From Jacaranda mimosifolia (lineage: Eukaryota > Streptophyta > Magnoliopsida > Lamiales > Bignoniaceae), in the NCBI GenBank assembly GCA_018894105.1, contig CM032125.1, positions 1,674,001 through 1,738,000 on the forward strand: a stretch of DNA of 64,000 nt. The letters are read 5' to 3'. The notes beneath the pieces were generated by a model. It ran no database searches. It was not told the DNA's origin and was given only the letters and a program-made list of their open reading frames with translations. A program made the translations under genes and the position numbers. Below, piece after piece: positions 1 through 9,842 of this stretch. How positions within the stretch are numbered: position 1 is the first letter of the stretch; each line of letters starts with the position of its first letter.

Positions 1-526
1 GATCGAATTCGGATATATCTGTATTCGATTATAATTATTCAGATGCATCCATATTTGATTAAACTTATCCGTTTATTAGAATTATTTTTTTATATTAACA
101 TGTTCAATAATAATTATTTAAATATCTATTTACGAATATCTAAATACGTGAATCTATAAACCTATAATAAATATATATTTTTAATTAATAAAATGAACTA
201 TACAATTTCACTAAAAAGAAAGCAATCAAACAAATAGCATAATTTCTAATTATTAACTGACTTTATAATTGATTATTAGTACTAATTATTATTAATAATG
301 GCATTTGAGTATTTTAATCATAAAATCAACCATTATAATTATATTGATTAACTTTATTCTTCAATTTTTTATATATATTGTAACAATTTTTTAAGTTTAG
401 AGAAACAAGGGCTAGCTTAGTGAGACAGAGAAAGAAGAGAGAAATGTCGAGACAATGGATTGATCAATATGTAATTAACATGGTAGAGAGAAAACTGACT
501 AATCAATATATTTATAATTATAAAAA
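1..526. other. AT-rich non-coding DNA with relic of an NLR 5' leader
   Basis: No supported gene. Bases 420-472, read on the minus strand, match the CT-rich leader just upstream of the NLR at 41.4 kb (41,281-41,334): both have a run reading as two TCAATCC-type words followed by CT-rich sequence and TCTCTGTCTCAC. This is the promoter-proximal end of the inverted copy described at 8,442-12,872, cut off from it by the MULE. No NLR coding sequence follows toward base 1; that part is AT-rich and unrecognised. Confidence 0.55.
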
Positions 527-570
527 GGGAAAATATTAATTTTGGTTCGCTAAATATGTCACTAATTCAA

Positions 571-664
571 TTTTGGTACCTGTGTTTTCACTTGTATCAC
601 ATTGCATTCCCAAGGTTCAAGTTTTTCGTTCAATCTCATCCTTCCGTCAAGTCAACCATTTGAC
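571..664 (+). repeat. Left terminal inverted repeat of the MULE
   Basis: Matches the reverse complement of 8,286-8,380. The shared core runs from GTGTTTTCACTTGTATCACA through a block reading CTTCCGTCAAGTCAA, with only scattered mismatches. Long TIRs of this size are typical of MULEs. Confidence 0.85.
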
Positions 665-806
665 AACTCACAACTGATAATTGGAGGGAATTGGCGTCAT
701 TTCCTACTAGGTCAGTCCCTTTTCTACTATTTTCTTCTCATATTAGTCTCTTTTACTCCAAATTTGTTTGGTTTTAGTTTGTTTGTGATTATTTAGGGAA
801 AAAAAA

Positions 807-1371
807 ATGGCGTCTTCCGCCTCTTCAAGTGATTTTAATAGTGGAGTTACACAAAGGGAAGAAGTGTATTGAAGATGTGGGATACAACTCCCATTGAAAA
901 CTAGTTGAACAAATTTGAATCCTAGAAGGAAGTTTTGGGCATGTCCAAAATATGGGGTAAGTCCTTATTTTTTTCATTAGACCTAGTTTATATATGTAAT
1001 TATCAAGCTAATTATACTTTATTTTTTGTCTTTCCAGACTAGGGGTTATTATGGAGTTTTTATATGGTTGGACCCTGAAATGTGCCCTAGGTCCAAACAA
1101 ATAATTCTTGGATTGTTGACAAAAAAGACGAAATTAGAAGAGCAATTAAATGAATCCTTGATAAGAGAGGAAAAAATGGAGGCCGAATTGAGGAAAATGA
1201 AGAGCAAAGTAAAGTTGCTAGAGAAAGAAGTTGACAAATTGAAGAAGAAAAAAGTTTGTGTTTTTAATTGTATTGGCAATTATTATTGGTTTATTTGCAA
1301 TAATGATAAGATTTTTGGTGTTAAAAGATAGCAATTTAGGAAAAAATGTGAACAAATTGCAACTTATGTAA
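807..1371 (+). pseudogene. GRF-type zinc finger / coiled-coil / membrane-anchor protein remnant carried by the MULE
   Basis: Two exons are visible: 807-956 and 1,038-1,371, with intron borders GTAAGT and TTTCCAG and no phase change. Exon 1 starts MASSASSSDFNSG and then shows RCGIQ and FWACPKYG; exon 2 continues with FIWLDPEMCPRSKQII. This is the layout of the small plant GRF zinc-finger proteins. It is broken: TGA replaces the codon two before the RCG cysteine and a tryptophan after KTS, and the last zinc-binding cysteine region reads RGYYG. A lysine-rich coiled coil follows (about 1,125-1,255). After a length change in the A-run near 1,250, the next frame encodes a hydrophobic helix (FVFLIVLAIIIGLFAIM) and stops at 1,369. 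The biological role of this family is not known to me. Confidence 0.7.
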
Positions 1372-2007
1372 TTGTTCTTGTAATGTTTGTTTAATGCTAC
1401 TTTTATGCTTATTGGTAAGAAGTTAAACCTCAAGGGTAATTTGATTACTGCAACCTTCATAAATTGCTCTTTAAATACAAAATAATATCCATTGAGCATG
1501 TCACCAAATTAATTCAAAGAAAAGCAAGTGCAAACTTAAACGAACAAACAATTGTATGGTCAAACCATTTTTTTTTTTTTTTACGGAATATTACTTCCCT
1601 TACAATATTAATATTAATTCAAGTCTCCCCTAAAGAAAGAGAAAAATTCATGAATTAAAAGAATTAATCTCATCTAAAGGGATTGGGGGCCACATGAAAT
1701 TAAAATTTAAAAAGCAAGATTGTAGTGGGAAGGAAATCCACAGTATCCAAGCAGTCAGCATTAAGCTCCCCAATTCATGGGGATTAATTGTGTCCTACAA
1801 CCCCAACATGTGCAAGTAGGAGCCCAGTGAAAAATTGTTCCACTGAATGCTGCCTCACTTCCCATGAGAGCCCAGTAGGATTGCCTCCAACTGGAGGAAA
1901 GAGAGCAATGCTAACTACGGATTTGGCAAATGACTCATTTTTATGGGGTGAATCTAATGTGTGCACTCCGAAAATGGCATAAAATACTAAGATTTAACTT
2001 ATCTTAA
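1372..2007. other. MULE internal non-coding DNA with an unidentified GC-richer block
   Basis: No recognised gene. The block 1,740-1,982 is less AT-rich than its surroundings and stays open for about 60 codons on both strands (plus 1,788-1,982, minus 1,784-1,966). MULEs can capture host sequence, so it might be a captured fragment, but I recognise no protein in it. Confidence 0.4.
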
Positions 2008-4780
2008 TGTAACGACCCCGAAATTTTATATATTTGTTAAATTATTATTAATAATTTTATCAAGTTAATTTTAGTTATTCGATTAGAATTTTGAATTATT
2101 TAATCGTGATAAAAATTATATAAGATTCAATTGATATTTTTACAAGATTTTTAGATCGAAAATGCATTTTAATTATTTTGGGAACTACATTGAGAGATTT
2201 TAAATTATAATATAAAAAAAAATGAAATGATGAGGAACCAACCGGCCATGCTTGCTCCATGCTTGCTCATGCTTGCATCAAGTCAACAAATTAATGCATG
2301 TTGACTTCCATTTTCCTTTCTTCCTTTTTCTTCATTTTTCTTCATTTTTTCTTCCCATTTTCTTTCTTCCATCCGCCAATTTTCTTCTTCCTTTTAGCCT
2401 TCATTACTTCATCACACCTTACCACCACCTCCCTCATCATTTTCAGACCACAAGATAGCCACCATGCACGGTGGTTGACAGTGGTCGGAGAAGCAACGGA
2501 AAGAAATCCATTTCCTTGGTTAACTTTTGGTACACATCTCCAAGCTCCGAAACTTGCGACGAAGGGTACGGTTGTGTAGCTAGGGAAGAAGAGAAGCAGA
2601 ATATGAGGTTTCATGGCGGTTTCCAACGACAGACGGCGGTGAACAGAGCTTGTACAGTGGCGGAGGAGGAAGGTGAGTTGGGGCTGTTTTTGGTATTTTT
2701 CGGCAACTAGGAGCAGTATAACTAAAAACTAACTGGAGATTATTGTTCAGGAGAGTGTAAGGAAGAGAACGCTGTAAAGTTACCATGTACAGGCGGTGGC
2801 GGCCAGCGGTGGCGCGGCGGTGGTGACTGGGTAGTTTTTTCTGCTCGTTCCAACGGTCGTGATGGTATAGTCCATTTTCGAATCCGAGCATCAATTAGTG
2901 AGTTATGAATTTTGCTAGGTTTTGATAATTATATTTTTTATGTATTATATATATATTCATGCAAGGTATATGTATGAGTTAGGATGATAAGTGATTTAAT
3001 TATGAATTTTAGGTTGTGTTATTATATTATTATGTATTATATATACGTATAGGAATTTTAGATTTTGATGGCATATTAATAATTTTGGAGATAATTGTTA
3101 GATTAAGCATGAAATATTATGTAGTTGGAGGTTGAATTGAGTTATACAAGATTTTGCAAGATTTAATTAGTGACATTTTGTGGGTTTGAGTTAATTATAG
3201 ATTATTATAAAATAGGAATTTAAGATTTTAAATCTTAAATTGTTAATAGTTGATAGGATTAAGTTAGCTTGATTGATTTATATAAATTTGGACTTAAATA
3301 AAACTTATTTGGTAATTTTGGAAAATATTAAATTTCGATAACGAATAAGGTTAGTAGAATCGATCGAACTTTAATTATGTATTATTTTGTGAATTAGGTG
3401 ATGGAAATTTGGCCAGTGACGAGCAATAGATATATTTCTGACTGACTGGGAATAAGGTGAGGATCTATCCTCTTGGTAATTGTTATACCTAAGAGGCTCT
3501 GCCAATTTAGCACCCTATTGAGCTATCTGTTATTGAAATTAACCGTGGGTTTACTGTTTCTGCACATTACTCAGAACCGTGTTTGGTTTCTATTTGTTAT
3601 TTGATTCTGTTCTGAATACTCCTATGAGGGTTATATCTGTTTTATATCTGTTTCTGTCTGTTCTGGCGCCTAGAATTTTGTCTGTTATCTGTTCTGATCT
3701 GCTTTGTATCTGTTGCCTTGTCGGCATTTCTATTATCTAATCTGTATTTTCGCTATGCTAGCATATCTGTATCTGTTATTGTTATATGTTGCCTGATAGG
3801 CATTATTTCTATTGCTTGATCTGTTCTGTCTGAAACCGGCAATGTGCTAGGGACTTTCCCCTTGGCATTTGCATAAGCAGTTAATTCTATTATTTGTATG
3901 GTGATTATGAGGCCAAGGGCCGATCCGGGTGATCTGTTTGGTCATGTGAGGCATGCAAGAGACTTTCCCCTTGGTGTCAACGATACGCTAGGGACTTTTC
4001 CCTGGGTGTCAGCAATGCGCTAGGGACTTCCCCTGGGTATCGATGGTGTGCTAAGGACTTTCCCTTAGGCATCGGTGGTGCGCTATGCAACTCGTATGGG
4101 CATTTGCTATATACCAAGCTGTTACGCTAAGGTGATATGTTTGTTTGGTATAAGGTAAATCGGCAATGCATGTCTTATACTATCCTTTGAGTGCATATGC
4201 TTTGAGTTTGATCTGTCTAACTGTTTCTGTTTGTCTGACATCTGATCTTGGAGCAATAAGGCAGGAGAGTTTCCTGTTTGCTTATCGGTACTATCTGTTT
4301 CTGTATTTGTTTGATCTGTTCGTTTGTATTATGATTTGTCGAGTCGAATCATCCTCGATAAATCCCTTCTGTATTCCTCACTAAGTCTTTGGACTTACCT
4401 TCCTATATTTTATGATATCAAATAGGGAAGAGATGGTTCGAGATTGAACTGTGAAGAAATGTATTCGATTTCCTTTTGAATATTGTACAGAATATAAGTT
4501 ATGATGTATTGTATTTGGAATGAAATCTTAGAGATGTTGTGATATGTATGATTGTAATTATAAGGCTTTAATGTGTCATGTAGTAAGATATTAATATTAT
4601 GAAGTTTAGTAGGTGTTTATTTTGAAAATTTTGGTTTATTACTGATTTATGAGATTGAATGTCATTTCGAATATGAGTGAAATGAACTTATGGGCCTTTC
4701 GTTAGGTTGCGACTCTGATATTTAAGATTGAATATGTGTTGTGCCTTGACTGAGGTGTCATCCTGAGGAGGGGTGCTACA
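2008..4780 (+). mobile_element. Long solo LTR (Ty3-type, family 1), nested in the MULE
   Basis: Starts TGTAACGACCCCG and ends GGGGTGCTACA, the TGT...ACA form of long plant Ty3-type LTRs, with no internal retrotransposon sequence. The flanks are CTTAA (2,003-2,007) and TTCAA (4,781-4,785), an imperfect 5-bp target duplication with three of five bases shared. It shares order and motifs with the element at 35,190-38,104: a CTGCCAAT block, repeats of GGGACTT(T)CCCCTGGG type, a TACCAAGCTGT block and a GAGCAATAAGG block. Reading frames inside it, such as those at 2,252-2,894 and 4,166-4,384, show no protein character and are not genes. Confidence 0.7.
3940..4095 (+). repeat. Tandem repeat of about 40 bp inside solo LTR
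   Basis: Four degenerate units of the form GCGCTAGGGACTTTCCCCTG followed by GGTATCGATGGT-like spacer. A related but more diverged array lies at about 37,130-37,270 in the sister LTR. Confidence 0.7.
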
Positions 4781-5265
4781 TTCAACTTGTAAATTTAGAG
4801 CTGCTGATGTTTTCATATCAACAATGAAACATTTCTCTCTAAAAAAAAAAGAAAAAAAAAGGAGACCAACACAAAAGCAATCTGCCAATCAATAGAAATG
4901 AGGCCAATAATCTGTTCAAAGCCAACCACAAAAAGCAGGAACTATGACAGCCACAGCCAAAACAAGCAACATATTACATCCTAAAATCATCTACCATTGT
5001 ATCCACAAAACAAAAGCCAAAAACTCAACCAATAATTCTGAACAACCAAATTCAACGAAATGCAACAACTACAACTTAGACTTAATAGTGCGGCAACAGA
5101 TGCAACAGATTCAACAGAATGCAGCAACCAAAAATTCAACCAATAATTCCTAACAACCAGATTCAACTAAATAACTCAATAGGAAAAAAATCCACAAATT
5201 CATCACCATCCATCACCAAATTGCTACAAAAAATTTGCAATTAATTACAATCAACTCAAACTTAA
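4781..5265. other. MULE 3' non-coding region downstream of the transposase
   Basis: Asparagine/glutamine-rich reading frames here (for example 4,944-5,153 plus) come from CAA/AAC-rich low-complexity DNA. This is the region following the transposase stop on the minus strand. No gene is supported. Confidence 0.5.
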
Positions 5266-7377
5266 TCAACTTTCAAAATTCTTTCCTTTTCCTCTGGATT
5301 TTTTGAATCCATCCTTTTCCTTCTTCTTTTCACCTCCAACTACAGCTTTTAAGTTAGAAATTGACACAAAATTCATGCCACCTCTCACAATCACAGGAAT
5401 ATTCATGTTTGAAGTTTGACTAGCCTATGCATTGTAATAGTTAACATTGAGTAAAAGCATGAAAAACAAAATAAAGCAAAACCAAAAAAGTATAAAAGCA
5501 AAAAGTTTGATACTTACATTTAAAGAAGTTATTTTGTTTGAATTCCCTAAGATCTTGATAGATAAGATCTTTCTAACCTGAAAAACCAAAACTTTAGTTT
5601 GTTAGTGATAATAAGAAAAATGCATATAGTTAAGAAAATATATCAATTAAAGCTTACATGTAATTTCTCTTTTCTTGAACCACCAATATTGACATTTTTA
5701 GTAGAAGGAGCACTACTGCAAACATCAACAGGGGGTTGAGAGTCACCAAATGTCATCTCAAGAGGAACTTTAGGTTGTCCTTCATGCGAGGCAAAAGTTG
5801 AACTATCTTTTTTCTTGCAAGTCCTTGCATTATGGCCTAACGCTCCACATTTACTGCATTTCAAATATTTTTGGACTCTTTTAAGCTTAGTTGGATTGGA
5901 AGGGGCTGGTAGCTCATCAGGCTCTCTTCTCCTAAACTTCTTGGGTTTGCCAGGCTTATTTTCATATAATGGTGGCAATAGGGCAGGCATATCACTCTTA
6001 AGCCATGATTCAGGACCATTCATTCCAAAAATAACATGCTCATAAGATCTCAAGTATGTGCTGACCTTGTAAAAGTCATGCACATATGCTTCTGGCTCTT
6101 CAATATTCCTACACCAAATAGTTGAAATAGCATGCCTATATGGTATGCCTGTCAAATCCCATCTCCTACAACTAGAAGACCTTTGGTGAACATCAATTAT
6201 GTGCTGGTCATACATGCCCTGTAAGCTTGCTATTTAGAAACATTTGCTTTCAATGTGGTGCATAGCTCATTCCTAAACTCATTAACTCCCAGTTTAGGAT
6301 TGTTTTTAAACTTTTTCATTAAAGTTTTCCCAAGCCACCCAGACTTATGGGTATTATTATTGTAATTCCAAGAACACTTGCTATGCATAGGGTTATAAGC
6401 TTTTATTTGTCAAGACTTATCATTTTGCATAAGTGAACATGTATATACCACTCATAGCCCTCTTTCTTGCATTGTCCCCTCAACCTTCTTTTATCATTTT
6501 TAGAAAAATGAACCTCCATACCTCTCCTAAGGCAATGTGTTTGAATCACAGACTTAGCCTCACTTTTTGAACTAAAAATAAAGCCTAGTTTCAATTCAGG
6601 GTTCTTATTTTTAGTTTCAGGATTGTACTTTGGATACTTAGGATTCAATTCGTCTTCATCAGACCCCATCATACTCTCAAACTCATCACTATCCTCAACC
6701 TCACCTTCTTCCCCAACCTTCATCCTAGCATACATGTCATCACTCACTCTCTTGCCCTTTCCCATCCCATCAAACTTAGCATCTAGATCAACATACCTAT
6801 CAAATAACCTATCATCTCCCTCCATGTCATAATCACTATCAGTAAAATCATCACACTCGAAATTGGAATTGAAAACAGAAGCAGAAGGAGATGATGTAGG
6901 TTGGACTGGAATATTAGTGCAATCCTGTGGCAAAGGGGCTTTATCTAGAAATGAAAAGTCAATCATTTGATCATCATCCTCTAAGTTTGAAAAGTACTGG
7001 TTTTGCACTTCACTTGCCCCAAGAGTTTGGTCATTCCCATCCTCAAGATGCTCTAAATAAATTTCCACCACCCTATCCCTAGGTAAATGATTCACTATAT
7101 CATAAACGTCAGCATCTTTACTAAGACATTTACTACCCATGCACAAACTTTGCCCATACTTATGCCAAATTCTAACTTTGTCTTTTTCATAGCCTAACTC
7201 CTTGACATAGTCCTCAAGTTCAATCATCCCAAACATATCTACGTCTACATTATCAAAGAAATCTATGTTACCCCCTTCATAGCATCTTATAGGATCATCT
7301 CTCATTAAACCCCCCATGATATAATTTAATACTAAATAAAGAAATGCCATTCCCAACCAAATCTGCATAATATACAA
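5266..7377 (-). pseudogene. MuDR-type MULE transposase, catalytic domain deleted
   Basis: Read from 7,377 down. First comes the acidic N-terminal region with the MuDR lead-in (CYEGGNIDFFDNVDVD, IELEDYVKELGY), then the DNA-binding domain (LKLGFIFSSKSEAKSVI to WYIHVHL). A frameshift near 6,405 leads into IKAYNPMHSKCSWNYNN and SGWLGKTLMKKF, then VSK with TAG in place of the usual tryptophan, and QAYRA. There the DDE catalytic domain is missing: within a few bases the sequence jumps to the C-terminal SWIM finger (SCRRWDLTGIPYRHAI) in another frame. A CCHC knuckle follows (CSKCGALGHNARTC). Two further exons with good splice sites follow, 5,518-5,577 and 5,266-5,424, the last lysine-rich and ending in TGA. 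It cannot be active. Confidence 0.85.
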
Positions 7378-8285
7378 AAATACAAAAAATGCTCACTATC
7401 AAATTTAGCAAGTATATCACCCTCAACCATCAACCAAAAAATTCAGGCAATGCAATTACAACAAACAACATTTACATAAAAAAGTTCCAACACAAAACAT
7501 ATAAATTTTCTATTGCAAACAACATTTATATATTTTGATTACAAACAGTAAATTTTTTATGTGTGATGTTCACATTTCAATACACCATCCAAAACTGATT
7601 TTGTTCTGTAAACCAGAAAAAATGTAATTTGCTAAATTGAACTAAATGATTAGGTCCATCACCAGTCAGAAAAATGACATACTGAATTTCTAGTTCAAGT
7701 TGGTGTGGTGCAGTATCACCAATTTAACACATATTCAGAGGTCTGAATTGAAATTTCATGGTATGATGATCTAATTGATGATTTTTCACTTCGAAATCCT
7801 GAACTATGGTAGCTTTTTATGTGATAATGATATTACTGCACAAATTGCTCCATTACTCAACATAAAATTTTTTTTAACATTACTGCACAAATTTCTCCAT
7901 TACTGCATAAATTTTTAACATTAAACATAAAAAACTTCTCCATTACTCAAAGTATTCTAATTGAGATCACAAAACTTACCATAATTTGGTGTCCCAAGCT
8001 TTGAGTTTTTCCTTTGTGCCATTCACCGCGAAACAATTTGAGCCTTCCCAAACTTCGTTTTCAATACTCCAAAGGTGTAGAATCTTTAGCACTAGCTCAA
8101 ACACCTCTAAATCAACAACAATTTCTTCTTTCAATCGAAACAATGGTCAAATTTTGGGTTGGATTAAAAGTTAGGGTTTATGTTGATTTGGGGATTAGAA
8201 GTTAGGCTTTGCTTTTGATTTTCACGAACCCGTAGCAGGTGAAAACATTCTGCCTTCTTCAAGTCACGTGAGGTTGCTGTTAGCT
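7378..8285. other. MULE transposase 5' region, non-coding
   Basis: Lies between the first transposase codons (minus strand) and the right TIR, so it would hold promoter and leader. Small open frames at 7,986-8,205 on the plus strand show no family resemblance. Confidence 0.45.
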
Positions 8286-8380
8286 ATCAAACGATTGACT
8301 TGACGGAAGGATGAGATTGAACAAAAAACTTGAACTTTGGGATGCAATGTGATACAAGTGAAAACACGGGAACCAATATC
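8286..8380 (-). repeat. Right terminal inverted repeat of the MULE
   Basis: Reverse complement of 571-664 with scattered mismatches; contains TTGACTTGACGGAAGGATGA. It forms the 5' side of the transposase gene. Confidence 0.85.
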
Positions 8381-8701
8381 ATAAATCAATAAAATGTTAT
8401 GGAAAAGCTTTGTGGTTGGCCCAAAATCAATATTTGAGATTTTTTGACCAATGTGAAATTTGAATCACTAGACTAATCTGCTTATAAATTTTGGCCAATT
8501 ATTAAGGAATCTTTCACATTGTAAATGTCTTTTCAGCTTTTAAAAAGTGGTATTAAATATTATTAACTAACAATTGTATATTGCTTTTCTTTTCTTATTT
8601 CCTTTTTCTTTTTTTTGAGTTCTTGAGTGGATGGCATTAATCACTTGTAAAAGTACATGAGATGCATCTTGAAAAGGGTTAATCATATATATACAACCCA
8701 C

Positions 8702-9842
8702 AAGCCACTACAAAAGAGAGTTCCTGAGGCAATTCCTTTTGCTTTTAAAAACTTGAAATTTGTCTCTAATACATATGAAGGTATTCGGACAAATGACTTT
8801 TATCGTTACAGTCGTGAATTATATAGAAACCATTTTATAGATTGCTTTATATAAAACAATATAAGCATTTTTTTATTCTTTAGATGTTGTTTTACTATTA
8901 TTTATGGACTATTCCAATATGTGCCTTGGTATATAAGCCTCCAAATAGTTTATAAGGGCAATTAATATTAATTGCCCACTAAAATTATTATTAATCACTA
9001 CTTTAAAATATGCCTTCATATATTTTCCTCTTATTACATAGTTTTGTTGTAATTTTGCCTTCAAAATTGTTTAGTACCATATGTAATTGGGTGGAATGTT
9101 TGTTGTAATTATGTAGCTAATTCCATAAGGCATAAAAAGATATAAATTTTGTAATTTTTTTTAATCTAAAATGTAAAAGAATATGTGCCAAAAGCGTATA
9201 CAATTTAATAGTTGAGGCGATCGCTTTTGCATTTTTGACTAAAGGTAAAGCCACTGGTTCTACAATTTAAAAGTTGATTCCATCATTTTTATTTATTTTT
9301 AGTAAAGTAGAGCCACCGATCAATTTTGCACAGCTTACAATTTGTAGAATAGGCACAATGTTTCTCATAATTAAATGCTCGTTCCAACTTGCACCTAAAA
9401 TAATGCAATTAGGAGATAATATTCGTGTATATATACTGACGTCCTATTGGTTGTTCATTTAACAAAAGAAAATTCGCGGGTCACACACCACCCATTTCTT
9501 CTTACTGCGGATTTGAAAAAATTACAGCTATTTATCTGATTGGTTTAAGAAACAACAGACAACCGGCATCACTTTCCTTGTTCCATCTGTGAACCCAGTA
9601 GTTTTTCTTGTCTGACTTTGAATCTTGAACTACAAGGCCAACTAATTCTCCCGAATTCCTCATTTCAACGTGGGAGCAAAAAAGATACTAACATTTCATT
9701 CCGCTGCATCTCTCCTGGGTCACTCTTCGTCCAAAAACATCTAATTAGAGGCATTTGTGTAATTAAAAATTACAAATCGTAATTCTTGAAGGCAAATTCA
9801 ATTTGATGAGTTTGTAATTACAAACGTTCTACCCAATTACAC
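8702..9842. mobile_element. Insertion unique to copy A, containing a foldback repeat
   Basis: Copy C has no equivalent of this block: its sequence passes directly from the GATTGGGTGGAAC block to the TATATATAATAACCC block near 40,965-41,000. An inverted pair, TGTAATTGGGTGGAATGTTTG at 9,080 and its near complement at about 9,815-9,842, makes 9,080-9,842 look like a MITE or foldback element. No protein is visible. Confidence 0.45.

Larger units (their letters stand above)
527..8440 (-). mobile_element. Mutator-like element (MULE), non-autonomous relic with two convergent gene remnants
   Basis: The ends are inverted repeats (best part 571-664 against 8,286-8,380, about 90% identical by eye; a weaker outer match reaches about 527 and 8,437). 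Between them lie a MuDR-type transposase remnant on the minus strand and a GRF zinc-finger remnant on the plus strand, pointing at each other. A 2.8-kb solo LTR (2,008-4,780) was inserted later. The flanks on both sides match the upstream region of the NLR at 41.4 kb, so the element landed inside a copy of that promoter. I could not find a clean 9-bp target duplication; the outer limits are good to perhaps 20 bases. Confidence 0.8.

Noticed and set aside
2252..2894. Several overlapping frames of 70-100 codons on both strands
   Set aside because: They lie inside the solo LTR, overlap each other on opposite strands and show low-complexity F/S/P-rich translations.
3940..4095. Regular repeats as a possible CRISPR-like array
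   Set aside because: Units are degenerate, contiguous and inside a plant LTR; there are no unique spacers and no cas genes.
8709..8730. CACTACAAAAGAG as a CACTA transposon end
   Set aside because: No matching inverted end or 3-bp duplication was found on the other side of the insertion.
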